Below, piece by piece: positions 1 through 12,352 of a stretch of DNA of 64,000 nucleotides; positions within the stretch are counted from its first letter, which is position 1; every line of letters starts with the position of its first letter. The notes below the pieces were generated by a model. That model worked only from the letters and a program-made list of their open reading frames with translations. It did not search any database and was not told the DNA's origin. Position numbers and translations under genes: made by a program. The stretch is from Linum tenue (lineage: Eukaryota; Streptophyta; Magnoliopsida; Malpighiales; Linaceae): positions 61,512,679 through 61,576,678 of the forward strand of contig CAMGYJ010000004.1 of NCBI GenBank assembly GCA_946122785.1. The letters run 5' to 3'.

Positions 1-606
1 TTCGATTCGGATCTTTACCTGAAAGCGATTGCAATATCGTCGCCGAATTTCTCGAGAGCCTTGTCCATAATTTGCAAGGGAGAAGCGTTCTCGAGCTGCT
101 TGGCTAGCTGCTCGTAGTCTTCCGCCTCCGCCTCCGCCTCCAATTTCTCCGCCACTACTGCGAAAAATACAACGACGATTCAGCGATGATGAAATCGAAG
201 ACCAAGCCTATTAAAAACAACGCGAAGAAAAGGTCGGATTCTTACCGGGTGCGGCGACGGCGGTGGCGAGAGGAACGATTCCATCGTTACGCTTCGGCTC
301 AGCATTCACCGGCCTTACAGCGGAGGAGCGCTTACGAGAAGAAGATAGGTTGACGGCAACGGCTGCGGAACGATCCAACAATCGGAACGAGCCAATTCGA
401 GGAGCTAAACAAAAACAGGGGGAGAAAATCGATTAACGCAAACTCAATCGAGCAAATACCAAAAGCACGATATCAACAAGAAATTGGATTGTAAATTTGA
501 TCACGAACGTACCATTGGCCTCGGAGGAGGAAGAAGAAGCAGTGGAGCGAGCGAGATTCGAAGCCGAAATTGCGGTGGTGGAAGAAGAGGTCGCGACGAA
601 AGCCAT
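1..606 (-). CDS. APR: 5'-adenylylsulfate (APS) reductase, N-terminal part (cut by window edge)
   Basis: Exons on the minus strand are 606-513, 404-246 and 157-19, with GT-AG introns between them; the donor after position 19 leads out of the window. The joined frame reads MAFVATSSS, then [27 protein letters not shown] and [24 protein letters not shown]. The last block is the start of the PAPS-reductase-like domain of plant APS reductase; the Ser/Arg-rich N-terminus looks like a plastid transit peptide. In the family, a reductase domain followed by a thioredoxin-like domain reduces APS to sulfite with glutathione in plastids, the regulated step of sulfate assimilation. The FeS-binding and thioredoxin parts lie outside the window. 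The start was chosen because the ATG at 606 opens the serine-rich leader and exon phases fit. Family certain; which APR paralogue is not. Confidence 0.9.
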
Positions 607-1189
607 GGTGAGTTTTGTGCAATGAGTGACAAAAACGACTCTCTCTGTGTTGGTTCTTGCGGCCCGGCGGGATGGCTTTCTCGCTGATGGTTTGGTTTTT
701 CCGTCTGCACTTTCCCCGGAAAATGAATTCAGAGAAGGAAAATTGGGATTGTTTGGTTGCTCTAATTTTTTTGCGGTCGCCGGTTTTAGATTCGGTAGTG
801 GAAGGGAAGTACCGTTAAATAATAAGAGATGGTGAAAGGCGAAATGTATCGGATTTCATGGTTCATTGAATCTGGACGCTATTTTTTCCTGGGCTAGGCC
901 GGTTGGTTACGTGGCGGATTTTCATTGGGTGTAGGGAGAACGCTCATCATTGCTTTCGTCACAAGTGGTTTGGGACATTTTGCTTACCTGGCAGCATGTG
1001 CGAGAATTTAGGCGAAGGAAGAGGAGGTTTCTTGGATACGGCACAAGCCAAGCCCTAGAGTCTAGACCATGATCAATGTTTGCCTTTTTTTTTCTCTCCA
1101 TATAATTAAAGAAAATTAAACGATGCTTTAACAATTAAATTTTGTTCAATCTTTTAGAAAAGTGCACAAAAAAAAAAACCCTCTAACAT
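607..1189. other. Intergenic / APR promoter side
   Basis: Upstream flank of the APR gene. A polyadenine run near 1168-1179 lies next to the hAT insertion. No gene is seen. Confidence 0.6.
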
Positions 1190-1741
1190 TAGGGATGACA
1201 ATGGGTCGGGTCGGGGGCGGATAGTGCATATTCGTTACCCTACGCAAAGCAGTTCGGGTTTTACCCATACCCATACCCACATGTGAAACGGGTAGAAAAT
1301 CAAAACCATGCCCATACCCATTCGGGTTTCGGGTATCCACGGTTATCCATGGGTAATCATTTCTCTTCATAACTTCAACCAATATGTTAACATTCACACG
1401 AATTATCACATTACGTAAGAGGAAAAGTACGACAATAATTCACTAGAATGAAGAAAATTAATTAAAACAAAACAATTTCATGAAAATATTATACTTATAT
1501 GCTAAATATAAAATATGTTAGAGAAAAATAATGATTATATCTAGAGAAAATACATATCCATTTGTATAATCCGGCGGGTTCGGGTTGGATAGTGAGAAAT
1601 CCATGCCCACCCATTACCCACAATATTCGGGTTCGGGTTTTCCCGTACCCACTAAATGTCTTTCGGGTTCGGATTTTACCCAACCCGATTAGGCCGGATT
1701 CGGGTGGATATCCACGATTACGGATATTTTTGTCATCCCTA
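1190..1741. mobile_element. Non-autonomous hAT element (552 bp)
   Basis: Perfect 11-bp terminal inverted repeats, TAGGGATGACA at the left and TGTCATCCCTA at the right. They are flanked by a perfect 8-bp target duplication TCTAACAT (1182-1189 and 1742-1749). The 8-bp duplication and TA-ended termini point to the hAT superfamily. The interior is rich in repeated GGGTTCGGGTTTTACCC motifs and has no transposase frame, so it would need a transposase supplied in trans. Confidence 0.9.
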
Positions 1742-1749
1742 TCTAACAT

Positions 1750-2441
1750 GTATTATTAATCATTTTGGGAATAATATTCAGTATGAAATCCTATTTTTAT
1801 TCAAATACTAAGGGGTTGGATTACAATCCAAATGAAATGGGAGATGGAGAGTAAGTAAGGTGGTCGGTAGCAGATCAGTTACATTCCCGATAAATGCAAT
1901 ATATCTTAATTCACATATTATATCTTGAATCGTCTTTACATTTCATATCTAGTAATATTTAAATTGAAGAAGAAGAAAATGAGTTTAACTTTTTTAATTC
2001 TAGCGCAATCTCATCCGCTCTGCATATTTCGATATCGAAATTATTCTACTTTAATTTCATTAACATTTCACACTCTGATTACATGTTAAATAGAATAAGA
2101 TTATCAATTTTCTTCCATTTTGAATTGTCTTCCCTTTTTATGTATTTTCTATTTACTGTGAATCTGTGATACTCATCCAAAAAGAGAAAGGATTTAGAGA
2201 AATATTATGGATGGACTACATTGTTTTGTTTCTCTCCCTATTTATGATGTACTTTGGCGGTCGAAATTGGAACCACATATGGGAATCTATGGGCCCGCCC
2301 GAGGAAATTGACTTCCGGAGGCCTCTTCTCCAATGGGCTTCATCTGTGGCCCTGGTACGGTGGGCCCGTTCGCATGGCACCCCCACCCATAAACCCCAGC
2401 TTTATTTTAACTTATTAATTCATTTTTATTTTAAAATTCAC
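1750..2441. other. Intergenic, no gene seen
   Basis: AT-rich DNA between two hAT insertions. The short open frames at 2166-2501 have no recognisable domain. Confidence 0.6.
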
Positions 2442-2449
2442 TTGAAAAC

Positions 2450-3011
2450 CTCTGTTTTCATAACCGGACCGGAGGCTGAACCGGAAAAGTTAGTGGTTTA
2501 AGGGTTCACTGGTTAATCGTTACAAAACCGTTGGTGAACCGTTAATAGAATCGTTAATGATATATAACATATAAGACTTGTATATTACACTAATTTAAGA
2601 ATGAAATTATCATTGACCATAAACAAGTTCTAATTCATATCATCACGAAAATATCTAATAAATCATTCCAACCATCTCACAAAAGAAACCACATTTTTTA
2701 ATTCAAATTAAAAATTACGGTTCTAGTTGGTAGTAGACAATGTAAAATCGACAATAAGGTTGAGGAAGCATATATAAAATTAATAATTATGATTTGATGG
2801 TCTTAGTTTATGTTAAAATATTTTTTTTTTTGTTAAAATAGTGAACCAATGGACCAGTTAAACCGTGTCGGTTCATCTGATTTTATGTTGAACCGTGAAA
2901 AACCGTTTGGTCCATCAATAACCGTTCAAACAATGAACCGGACCGCTATCGAAACTGGTTTGATGATTCTACTGGCCCGGCCGTTGATCCGGTTCGGTTC
3001 TTATAACAAGG
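2450..3011. mobile_element. Non-autonomous hAT-like element (562 bp), aged
   Basis: Imperfect terminal inverted repeats (CTCTGTTTTCATAACCGG against the complement of CGGTTCTTATAACAAGG). The flanks form a near-perfect 8-bp target duplication, TTGAAAAC at 2442-2449 and CTGAAAAC at 3012-3019 (7 of 8). The ends carry clustered CCGG/CCGGTT motifs; the interior is AT-rich and has no transposase frame. Confidence 0.75.
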
Positions 3012-3019
3012 CTGAAAAC

Positions 3020-4280
3020 CAATTTTTCTATCTAAATTCACCGTACGGCGGAGAACACAGTCCATTTGCCCACCGCTACTGGTGGACTCTAGTCTATTTT
3101 GTCTGTATTACAGCGCCGGCCAGACTCACACGGCTCTTCGATGGTTTGAAGAGAGTGAAATGCTCCGTCGTTATCACTAATTAATTCTTTTAAATAGGAT
3201 CATTAACCACTAATTCATTTGTTAAATGTTTAATTTACGAGTGGTTTAGATTTAATAAGGGGGAAATCAGAAAAGGGCAGGCAGCCACTAATGAAGTCAT
3301 TATTAAGGAAAGTGAACAAGGACGGAATTAAGGTCCAAATGCAAATCATAAGCGGGTCAGAAATCACGACGAAACCGCAGCTTCTGCTTTTGACTATTTA
3401 ATTAATTCCCCCTCCCGTTCTCAATAATTAAGCTATAAAGTATTGGTCAAGTAGGAGACGTAACTAAAAATCAAATTTGCAATTTGCTAGTGGTTGGAAC
3501 TTTCCCTTTACTTGCCATTTATAACTTTGCTAATTGCTAGAAAGAGGAGGAAGCCAAATGGTGAAGGAAAGGAAATAAGTTAGCCCAGCCGACGAATGGA
3601 ACGGACAATGGGCCCTATCATCATACGGCCCACAATAATTGTATAGGCCTACAAACACACCGCCTAAATTTGCCCCCCTAAGACTAAGAAATCTTCTTTC
3701 AACTATTTATATTTTTTCAGAAGACAAATGCTATGAAATTGCATTGATTAAATCATTGCATGATTAAATCATCGTGGAAAATTCATATAAATATCGTACG
3801 GGTGTCTATACAAATTTTTTGGATCACTTACATCAAAGAGATGTGTGGAGAATTGTGCCTTTTATCAGGCAAGTAATCAGCTGCAAAAATACTCTCTCTA
3901 TACACATACATGGAAGGCTTTCACTTCCCAATTTATGCTAAGTAGCATCTTAATATGTTTTTCCAAGAGACAATGTCGATGGTTATCAAGATATACTCGT
4001 CTTGGAATCAAGATTTAAGCTGCAGTTTCAAATATCCCCTAGCCAAAAACAAGTTTCGGACCTTCAGATGCGCCTTTGAGTTTTTGCGCAAGTAATTGAA
4101 CACACTCCCAGATTGCTTATGAAAGCTCCCTTACATCTTCCAAGAGTCGTCTCGAATGAGCCCTCCCGTTGTTGCAGTCCAATCCTCGACTACCGTCGTC
4201 GACGATGACCCGACAACCCCTTGGTGTACCCGAGATATGTGTAGTGTAGTGTAGTGTTGGTGTCCTTGTGAATTGTGATG
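3020..4280. other. Intergenic, no gene seen
   Basis: No coding region or RNA gene recognised. The stretch runs between two hAT insertions and contains only short, low-complexity frames. Confidence 0.6.
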
Positions 4281-4288
4281 GCTTTCAT

Positions 4289-4749
4289 TAGAGGTGGCAA
4301 TTTCAATCCAATCCACCAATCCAATCCATCAATCCATTAAAAATATCCATCTAATCCAATCCATTTAAATCCAATCCATTTGATCCAAATCCAATTGGAT
4401 TGGTGGATTCATGGATTGGATCCATGGATCATTGGCAAATTACGGTTTAGTACCTATAATTTTTATTTTTTACATTTTGGTACCTAAAATTTAATTTTTA
4501 TACGAAAATTCTCATTGGAAAATTACATTTTGGTACCTAAAATTTTTCATTGTGACATTTTAGTACCTAAACTTTTTACATTTTACATATTGGTCCTTGG
4601 TTGAGGATGTCATTTGGATTCATGGATAATCCACCAATCCACTTGATCCAATCCATGAATCCACCAATCCATTAGATCCAATCCATTTGATCCATGGATC
4701 CACCAATCCAATCCACCAATCCACCAATCCAATCCATTTGCCACCTCTA
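4289..4749. mobile_element. Non-autonomous hAT element (461 bp)
   Basis: Perfect 12-bp terminal inverted repeats TAGAGGTGGCAA / TTGCCACCTCTA and a perfect 8-bp target duplication GCTTTCAT (4281-4288 and 4750-4757). Outer arms consist of iterated CCAATCCA / TGGATTGG motifs. The centre (about 4433-4610) holds repeated TTTTGGTACCTAAAATTT-type blocks that look like a second, nested insertion. Confidence 0.9.
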
Positions 4750-4757
4750 GCTTTCAT

Positions 4758-5207
4758 AGTCTGATCTCTGCCGTTACAGCATGATCTCCGTGACCAAACG
4801 GAATACGAAAAACAAAGGAAGCTCGAAAATAGTCGAAAGAGGTGGGTGGAGGCCGGAGGGATCTCCGTTAGGCCACTTATTTTGTACTATGATGATGTCG
4901 TGGACCCGTTTTCTGTCCACCACGTGACTAAAACGGCAAAGCAATCGTCAAAATGCGCGCGTGCAAACTCAGCCGTCGATCAGCGGCGGAGATTCATCCA
5001 CGACGACGAAACAACGGTCACCCAGCTCACAGGCTGTCACGCTGGCTGCAGCCTCACAGTACTAAAATATAAATTAAATTAATTATATACACAGTGACAG
5101 ACCAAAAAGGATGATCAAAATTTCAAAACAAAGACCTCACTGCTCCAGCTTCTTCTTCTTCTTCCCCACTCCATTTTCTCTGTAAGTTTCGCTAGGGTTC
5201 TTTGACA
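4758..5207 (+). promoter_or_regulatory. Upstream region and 5' UTR of GLX1
   Basis: Immediately upstream of the glyoxalase gene. A weak TATA-like AATATAAATT lies near 5066-5075, and a CT-rich stretch at 5140-5180 is typical of a plant 5' UTR. The transcription start is not determined. Confidence 0.4.
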
Positions 5208-6654
5208 ATGGCGGAATCCGCGGCCGCACCAGTTGCCCCGAGCGCCGAGTTGCTGGAGTTTCCGAAGAAGGACAAGCGCCGGATGCTCCACGCCGTCTAT
5301 CGCGTCGGCGACCTCGATCGCACCATTCAGTAAAGCTCTCCATCGTCGCCGCGCCTTCTCAAATTTTTTTTTCGTCCTCCGATTGATTATTGATTTCTGA
5401 ACTGTAGGTTCTACACTGAAGGCCTAGGGATGAAGCTGCTTAGGAAGCGAGACATCCCCGAGGAGAAATACTCCAACGCCTTTCTCGGATTCGGCCCCGA
5501 GGACTCGCACTTCGTCGTCGAATTGACTTACAGTAAGATAGTCCTTTCTCTTCTCCCCTGCATCTTCATTCGGTTTGAATTGAAGAAGAACCTAATTTTC
5601 CTTAGCTTGCTTACTTCAGATTATGGTGTGAGCTCCTATGATATTGGGACTGGATTTGGGCACTTTGCCATTGCCACCGAAGATGTAAGCATAACACATG
5701 ACTGTGAACTTTCTGATTCTTCATTTGGGTGTGCTACATCTCGAAATGATCCGGTCCGTTGCTCGCCCTGAACATAGGTTTACAAGCTGGTGGAGAACGT
5801 CCGGGCTAAGGGAGGCAGTGTGACCAGGGACCCAGGTCCAGTGAAAGGCGGGAAGAGTGTCATTGCCTTCGTGAAGGATCCTGATGGTTACATGTTCGAG
5901 CTCATCCAGAGAGGCCCGACCCCCGAGCCTCTCTGCCAAGTTATGCTTCGTGTTGGCGACCTGGATCGTGCCATTAAGTTCTACGAGAAGGTAAGAAAAT
6001 GCTCTTCTTCAATTTAGGGTTCTTCTTTGGTTCCTAATTCGATAGTTTTGGTTCTTGAATGTTTTATCGTAGGCATTGGGAATGAAGATGTTGAGGACTA
6101 TTGATAGGCCTGAATACAAGGTGAGAGGTTTTTTTGTTTCTTCAGTGACTACAATGAAAGTGTATTCCTTTTTTGCTTTGCAGGCCTCTGATGTGTTTTC
6201 TCTTTTGCTTTCAACAGTACACACTGGCCATGATGGGTTATGCCGATGAGGATAAGACCACCGTCTTGGAGCTGACTTACAACTATGGTGTGACTGAATA
6301 CACCAAGGGGAATGCATATGCTCAGGTTGCTATTGGCACCGACGATGTCTACAAAAGCGCCGAGGTTGTGAACCATGTTATCCAAGAAGTTGGCGGCGGG
6401 AAGATTACTCGACAACCAGGACCCATTCCGGGGATCAACACCAAGATTACTTCGTTTCTGGACCCTGATGGCTGGAAAACTGTTAAGTTTCCTTGTAGCA
6501 TCTCATGAGTCCATTGAAACGATCCGCCTTTTGCTTCATCAGCTATCTCGCTCTGATGAATTAGATGTTCTATATTCATTTCTGGTGACGCCTTTGGCTA
6601 TTGGTTTTGTAGGTGTTGGTTGACAATGAAGATTTCCTGAAGGAATTGCAGTGA
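5208..6654 (+). CDS. GLX1: Lactoylglutathione lyase (glyoxalase I), two-domain cytosolic type
   Basis: Seven exons: 5208-5329, 5408-5532, 5620-5684, 5778-5990, 6073-6120, 6218-6481, 6613-6654. All introns are GT-AG, and the join is 879 nt encoding 292 residues, close to Arabidopsis GLX1. The enzyme isomerises the methylglyoxal-glutathione hemithioacetal to S-lactoylglutathione. Two VOC/glyoxalase domains are present (about residues 25-148 and 155-285). The first keeps the metal ligands expected for the family: His28 ([12 protein letters not shown]), Glu79 (VVELTY), His97 (GFGHFAIAT) and Glu145 (GYMFELIQR). In the second domain the His positions read Gln ([15 protein letters not shown]) and the final Glu is missing (GWKTVLVDN), so it is probably not a full metal site; this matches known plant GLX1 architecture. 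No transit peptide is apparent. Confidence 0.95.
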
Positions 6655-6953
6655 GAAGGGAGATTGTTGAGCTATGGACTGCGGAATTATGTAACTCTGT
6701 ATTGCTAGTTGTAGTAGTATGAATAAGTGGTTTGGATGATCTTGTGAAGTGAGAGCAGACTGTAATGTTATCTATAGGTGGTTTTTATTGCTATGAAATA
6801 GCTCACCACGGTTTTAGTACACAATACTCGATTAATAAATGTTGTTGCTTGCTCTAATTACGGACACCCGCTTTGTGAAGTAGGGTGTGGCATGTTAAGG
6901 TTGCTACGTGAAGTGACCTAGCTATTATCGGGTGAAGTGACCTAGCTATTATC
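6655..6953. other. GLX1 3' UTR and short tandem duplication
   Basis: 3' flank of GLX1. A 24-bp unit (GTGAAGTGACCTAGCTATTA and four more bases) occurs twice in direct tandem at about 6908-6955, directly at the edge of the following foldback element. Confidence 0.5.
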
Positions 6954-7340
6954 GGGTAAATACCACATTTGATCACAAAGATTACTAAATCGTGTCATGT
7001 TTAGTCACTAGAAAAATTTAATATCAATTTTGGTCACTCGAATTACTGAAACATGTCACATTTAGTCACTCTCTCGTTAGCCTCCATCCAACTCTCGTCA
7101 CTCGAATTACTAAAACACATCACATTACGTCACTCGAATTTCTAAAACATGTCACATTTAGTCACTCTCCCATTAGTTTCCGTCCAACTCCATTTATGAA
7201 GTTGGATAGAAACTAACGGAAGAGTGACTAAATGGGACCTGTTACAGTAATTCGAGTGACCAAAATTGATATTAAATTTTTCTAGTGACTAAACATGACA
7301 CTATTTTAGTAATCTCATTGACCAAATGAGATATTTAGCC
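6954..7340. mobile_element. Foldback MITE (387 bp), copy 1
   Basis: The left half (GGGTAAATACCACATTTGATCAC ... TTAGTCACT) is the inverted complement of the right half ending TGAGATATTTAGCC, giving a long hairpin. The left arm has an extra internal duplication of the ACTCGAATTACTRAAAC / TTAGTCACT block. It is the same family as the element at 30491-30973, but arms are more diverged, so it is older. There is no coding capacity and no clear target duplication. Confidence 0.75.
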
Positions 7341-7787
7341 TATTATTATTATCAATTGAGCATTCATTAGCCGCTTTCAAGTATCAAGTCTTCATGTAGG
7401 AAAAATGGAAGTTCATAGCTTTGATAAATAAGGGAAACTGCAGGAATCTAACTCAAGTTCAAACGTTCTCAGTCCCCAACATCACCTTAGAAGCTATAAA
7501 AGGAACACATGCTCCAGAAGCTATAAAAGCTATAAAACGTTCCCAGCCACCAATCCTTCTAGTAAACAATGCAAAGAGTAACAGAATCCCTCCAAGAACA
7601 AGAAGAAATATGAATGAAGAAGAAAGCAGGTATGCAAAAAACGCCAGCTCCTTTACAGCAAAGTCAGCAACCATCAGCAATGCATGGATGGCGCCTTCCC
7701 TATTCTCTATATCAGTCTGTACAACATACGCCGCCAACTGCATTCCTTTCCGTCTTGCTATTCAAATATAACCCACCGCAGGCTGTC
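7341..7787 (-). other. 3' flank / 3' UTR of the arogenate dehydratase gene
   Basis: Downstream of the dehydratase stop codon. A 94-codon open frame on the minus strand (7743-7459) encodes a hydrophobic stretch but has no recognised homology. It is more simply read as 3' UTR. Confidence 0.5.
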
Positions 7788-10700
7788 TTATCGAATGGTA
7801 TCCATTGGATAGCTACCAAGAACTCGGAGAAATCGAGCAAACTCCTGCAGAAACAGCCGGCACAACAACAGATCAACAACAAAAAACAAAACCAGAACTA
7901 ACATATTGTTTGAAAGACAACTGATGGCGGAAGTTCAATAAGACTTATATCTTCATGGAGACAAAAGAGGTGGTGAGAAAGGACCCTCGCCTCTAGGTTT
8001 CCGAGAGCACGCTGAGCACGTTCTTCTGCCATGGAAGCTGCGAAGTCTATGTAAAAGAGGTAGTCAAAGTACCTGCACATTCACACACATACACAATTGG
8101 CAAACATAAAATTTCAATACTTCCTACGATTCTGGAAGACACAGAGATTTTTGTACCCTGTGGAAACTTCACCCATATCTCAAATTTTCCAACTCAACTT
8201 TCCCTAAAGCATAAATGTATTATGTTTTTTTTGTTCTTGTTTTTAACATCCTCAATAGTATTCTGAATAGACCTCTGTTTCAATACTCACCTGGCACTGC
8301 CCTTGTTAGAATCATCAACCACTCTCATTGGGCGCTTTCGCTGTGGCCGACTCTCTATCTGCAAGTTTGTCACAAGAGTGGTAGATGATGGATAGAAGCA
8401 GACAGTGATTTTTCAATTTTACGATGGAATATAAAAGCTCTCACCTTTGTCAAGCTGATGCCCCTCATAGCAAACACGGACAGTGCTTTGAACAGCACAC
8501 CTGGACCTTCTTCAAGGGTGAAAACAATGCTCGTCTAGAAAAGACATTGAACAACAAAGACAAAGTGAATACAGATTACTGAATGATAGATATACAATAT
8601 TTCCTTGATATGCAAATGAAAGAACAAGCAGGAGTTAATGGTAATTAATTACCCTATATGGCTTGCCGTTCCCTGCAATGATAGGTTCTCTCGCAAGTAT
8701 AAGGAAGCGAGTAATGTTGTCAGCATCGTCCTAATAAATGTAGTTGGAAAATAAAGTTATTATCTTTTCTTACAAGCCTGGAAGCAAAATTCAGATTTTT
8801 CTTCCCAGAGTATTCAGTAATAGCATGAGAATAGCAAACTTCCAAAAACTTCAACAAGTAGGATGGAAGAAATAAAAGACACATTGCTTTCTCATTACGG
8901 TGAGATGGGGGAATTTAGACATCAGCGGCTAATGATCATTAAGAAAAACTTACTTCTGAATTGTATTGCAACTAAAATTTTCAAACAATAATCAGTGCTA
9001 ATAATTAGAATCAATTTCTTTTTATGCACATACCTAAAATTGAGTGAAAGAAAAGAGACCACAATGCTCACCTGAACATTCTCAGCTACAATATCAAGAC
9101 CATAGATCTCAGCTGCTCGAGCACTAGCAACTGCGCCAGTGTCTCTTTGGCCACTTGCAGCTACAAACTGTTAACCAATTATTCTATGTTAGCCAACAAG
9201 TATCTATAAAATGTTCAAATGTTATTAAAAGGATGATTCTGGACATAACCTGAGCAGAACCAGCAGTATCATCAGCATTGACTCTAATAATATTTAAGCT
9301 GCTCAATGTCATCTCACACTGAGCGAGTGCCTGCAAATAACAACAGAGTTGCACCATCATGTATTGTCCCATGTTGTTAGATTGCACGACAAGCTACCAT
9401 CAAATGTATCATTTTTCGCTGGGGTATTTACCCCAAATGTTTAGCTTCCAGAACCTTAAGATACTTTACTAAGCCAGAATTAAATAACAGAATCTAGACA
9501 TTTTGCAGAGAGCTATTTACAAGGCTTCACCAGTAAACGTTTCTCTAAAAGCATTGTTAACTGTATCAAAACTGACAAGAAAAGACAGCTGGATGAGCTA
9601 AAAACGTACCCTAATAGAAGATAGCGGTAATTAACTAACAAATTACTTGGAACATCAACATCAACACCAAAAACCAATAATGATATTATTAATGACTCAC
9701 TTGGGGGTGGCTAAGCACACGTTTGAGCTCCTCCTTCCTTACACCGGGCAATGCCAAGAGGCAATGATTAACTTCCAGCTGTACCTCTCCTACTATATGA
9801 AGCCTATGGCGAAGGAGCAAGTCATAATTACGATGGATGCTCCCACCAACTGAGTTCTCAATGGGGAGGACTGCTTTGTCCACTAACCAGAGTTCTACTG
9901 CCTATTCAATTTGGATAAAAAGGAATAACATGTTTATGTTGATACATAGACTAAATAATCAAAGGTGAGAAACAGGCATTGGTGATGTTTATAACCTTGA
10001 AGGCAGCTTCAAACTGATCACATGGTACTGTTTCACTACCCGGGTAAGCCTTAAGTGCAGCAGCTTCACTATATGCACCTGGAATCCCCTGAAAGATGGC
10101 AGAAAAAGGTCAATCTTAAAACTCTTACGAAATTTAATAGTGCAAGGAAAAAAGTGGTTAAGCACTAACCTGATATGCAACCCTCACTTTTCTGCCATCA
10201 TAAGTGGAGGATGAATCTTCCGTTACACTTAACGGTTCTATATACATCACGACAAACGACAGAAGAGGATCGATCGATTAGCATTTATTGAAGCCTCAAA
10301 CAAAACCTTTCTTAGCATAAACAGGAAAGATCTCCAACTTCTCAAAACCAATTATGAATATAGTGACAATCATTAAGACCAGAATCGTCACAAATCTAGC
10401 TCAACTGAAATTGCACTCATCAGCATATTATGTTCCTGATCATCCCATAGAATCTCACACATTTAGAATACATGTCAAGTCATCCACTATAAAGACTTGC
10501 CCACTTTTTGGGGGGGAAACTCATCCACATTGGCTGCCATCTGAATTTTTTTAGCTTTCTAAAAGGTCCCTTTTCACAAAAGCTCATGGTTCCACCAGCA
10601 ATGCAGAACCCCAGCAGTTCTCTACTATGAAAGACTCTTTAGTCAATTGGTCACACAACTCAAAATACCAGAATCTAACTCAACATCTCATCAAAATTTG

Positions 10701-11034
10701 ACACACCCCAAGACACCAGCGATGAGAAAAACTTACTGGGAAGAAAGTTGATGTCCCTGTGAAATCCCTTGGACACAATCTCCTTGTCGCCATGAGTTGT
10801 TACCCCAACAGGTTTCGCCGCTTCAGGGGTCAGCGGCTTCTCATCGTCGACCGGAGTGACACTTTTCTGAGCCCGAACCACCGACAAACAGCATTGCCAA
10901 TTCCCAAACAGCCTATCCGGCCCCGAATCACGACCCACAGCAACGAACCCGGGTCTCGCATGCGACCCGAGTGAATCAGGACGAGGGTTGAACAGGCCGC
11001 CGACCCAGATGGACTCCGCAGCTCTCAGGGCCAT
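7788..11034 (-). CDS. ADT1: Arogenate dehydratase (prephenate dehydratase type), ADT1-like
   Basis: Eleven minus-strand exons: 11034-10737, 10237-10170, 10088-9996, 9901-9701, 9330-9250, 9167-9072, 8730-8653, 8534-8445, 8358-8291, 8072-7991, 7844-7788. The join is 1212 nt, encoding 403 residues. The enzyme decarboxylates and dehydrates arogenate to phenylalanine in plastids. Domains: N-terminal transit-like region ([13 protein letters not shown]); dehydratase domain beginning [18 protein letters not shown], through [19 protein letters not shown] and the catalytic-type [13 protein letters not shown]; then a C-terminal ACT domain ([18 protein letters not shown]) with the Phe-binding ESRP motif. 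It ends [18 protein letters not shown]. All introns are GT-AG except the last, which must start GC (7990-7989) to give the family-length junction NLE/EFARFL. ATG 11034 was chosen because MALR matches the known start of ADT1. Confidence 0.93.
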
Positions 11035-12344
11035 GAAGGTTTGCAAATTGCAAAGCAGCAAACTTTTTCTTACAGCAATGCGAAACCGAAAATGGGGTCA
11101 GGGGAAAACCGACAAATTGAGGAGGGGAGAAATTCTACGGGAAACACAGCAATGGAAAACTTCGTCTGTGAATTGGGAAAATGAGGGAAATTACAGAGAC
11201 TGGTAGCTGAACAAATTTGACCTTCTTCTTCTTCTTCTTCCTTTTCCGCCACTCTGTTGGCAGCCCGCGAAACCGTGAGCGGAATGGATTAGGGAGGGGG
11301 AAAAAGAGGAAGGAGGGTTCTTCCCTTGGAATTTGAAGAAGATGAAGTAGTCAAAGGGGAAGAAGCGTTTTCAGTCGCGGAAGCGATTAATGGGTAATGC
11401 AGCGGCCAGTAGGCAGAAGCTGCAGGGAGCAGTAACCTTCCCCACGTTTGTCATGGTTTTTGTTGGTTTGCTTCCTCTCTGCATTTACTGGTTTCTACTT
11501 TCTAGATTTTGTTTTCCATTTTTGCCATTCCAGCGTTGCCATGTATAAACTCTCAGTAAGCCCTCCTCCTATGACTATGAGGACTGGATTTGGTTCTCCA
11601 TTTGAGTCACCATTCAACAATCTAGACAACCGAAATTTTGAACCTTTGACCAGACTGATTAGAAAATTATTTCGGTTAGGAAACAATGACACACTCACGT
11701 TTATCAGTTGAGTTAGGTGAACCGACAGATAAAAATTGTTTCTATCCAAGATGTTTGAGTTTTGTGACTTAATTTCATCGTATCTCGTATTTTCTTTTAT
11801 CGACATAAATCGATAAACATATTTTAATATAGCACGTATTTGTCTCCACCAACATTTGGACAAATCTCTATTTACCGAAAAGATTTAATCGAGGCCTTTA
11901 ATATCAATCTACTAAGAAACTTGATATGGGCTTAGGAGGTCAATCAACCATAGAAGTGATTGATTCTGTGTAACTAGTTGTTGGAAATTTGGTTGAATTG
12001 GACTAATCAAGTCAAAGCGGTTTTGAGTTGGACCGATCAATCGGTTTGGGATTAGACCGACCAAATCAATATTCTAATTCGTATTGATAAAGTCATAAAG
12101 ACAACCTTTCATAATGGATAAAGGCAACCTATCATGACACGATGCATGGATTCATCCTCTATAAATATATGTGTGGGGTGGATGAAGCCACATACCATCA
12201 AACATATTCTTCTACGTTCTTCCGAAAATTTCTAAGTATGCTTTAGTGTTCTTGAGTCTAGAACCTAAAGTGGTGATAGTTTTATCCTCAGGGGGAATTT
12301 CCTGTAACCCAAGATTTTTATGGAGAGTGGAAATATTCTTTTTG
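11035..12344. other. ADT upstream region and intergenic DNA
   Basis: Holds the ADT 5' UTR (a GA/CT-rich stretch at 11220-11380 on the minus strand) and AT-rich DNA. No further gene is recognised. Confidence 0.55.
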
Positions 12345-12352
12345 TATGTACA

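Noticed and set aside
2849..3184. 111-codon plus-strand frame
   Set aside because: Mostly inside the hAT-like element at 2450-3011.
7459..7743. 94-codon minus-strand frame with a hydrophobic segment, right after the ADT gene
   Set aside because: Lies in the likely ADT 3' UTR, no homology recognised, and the real last ADT exon is 7844-7788.
7898..7991. Read-through C-terminus of ADT (tail [14 protein letters not shown]...)
   Set aside because: It departs from the family, while a GC-AG intron gives the conserved ending in the next exon.
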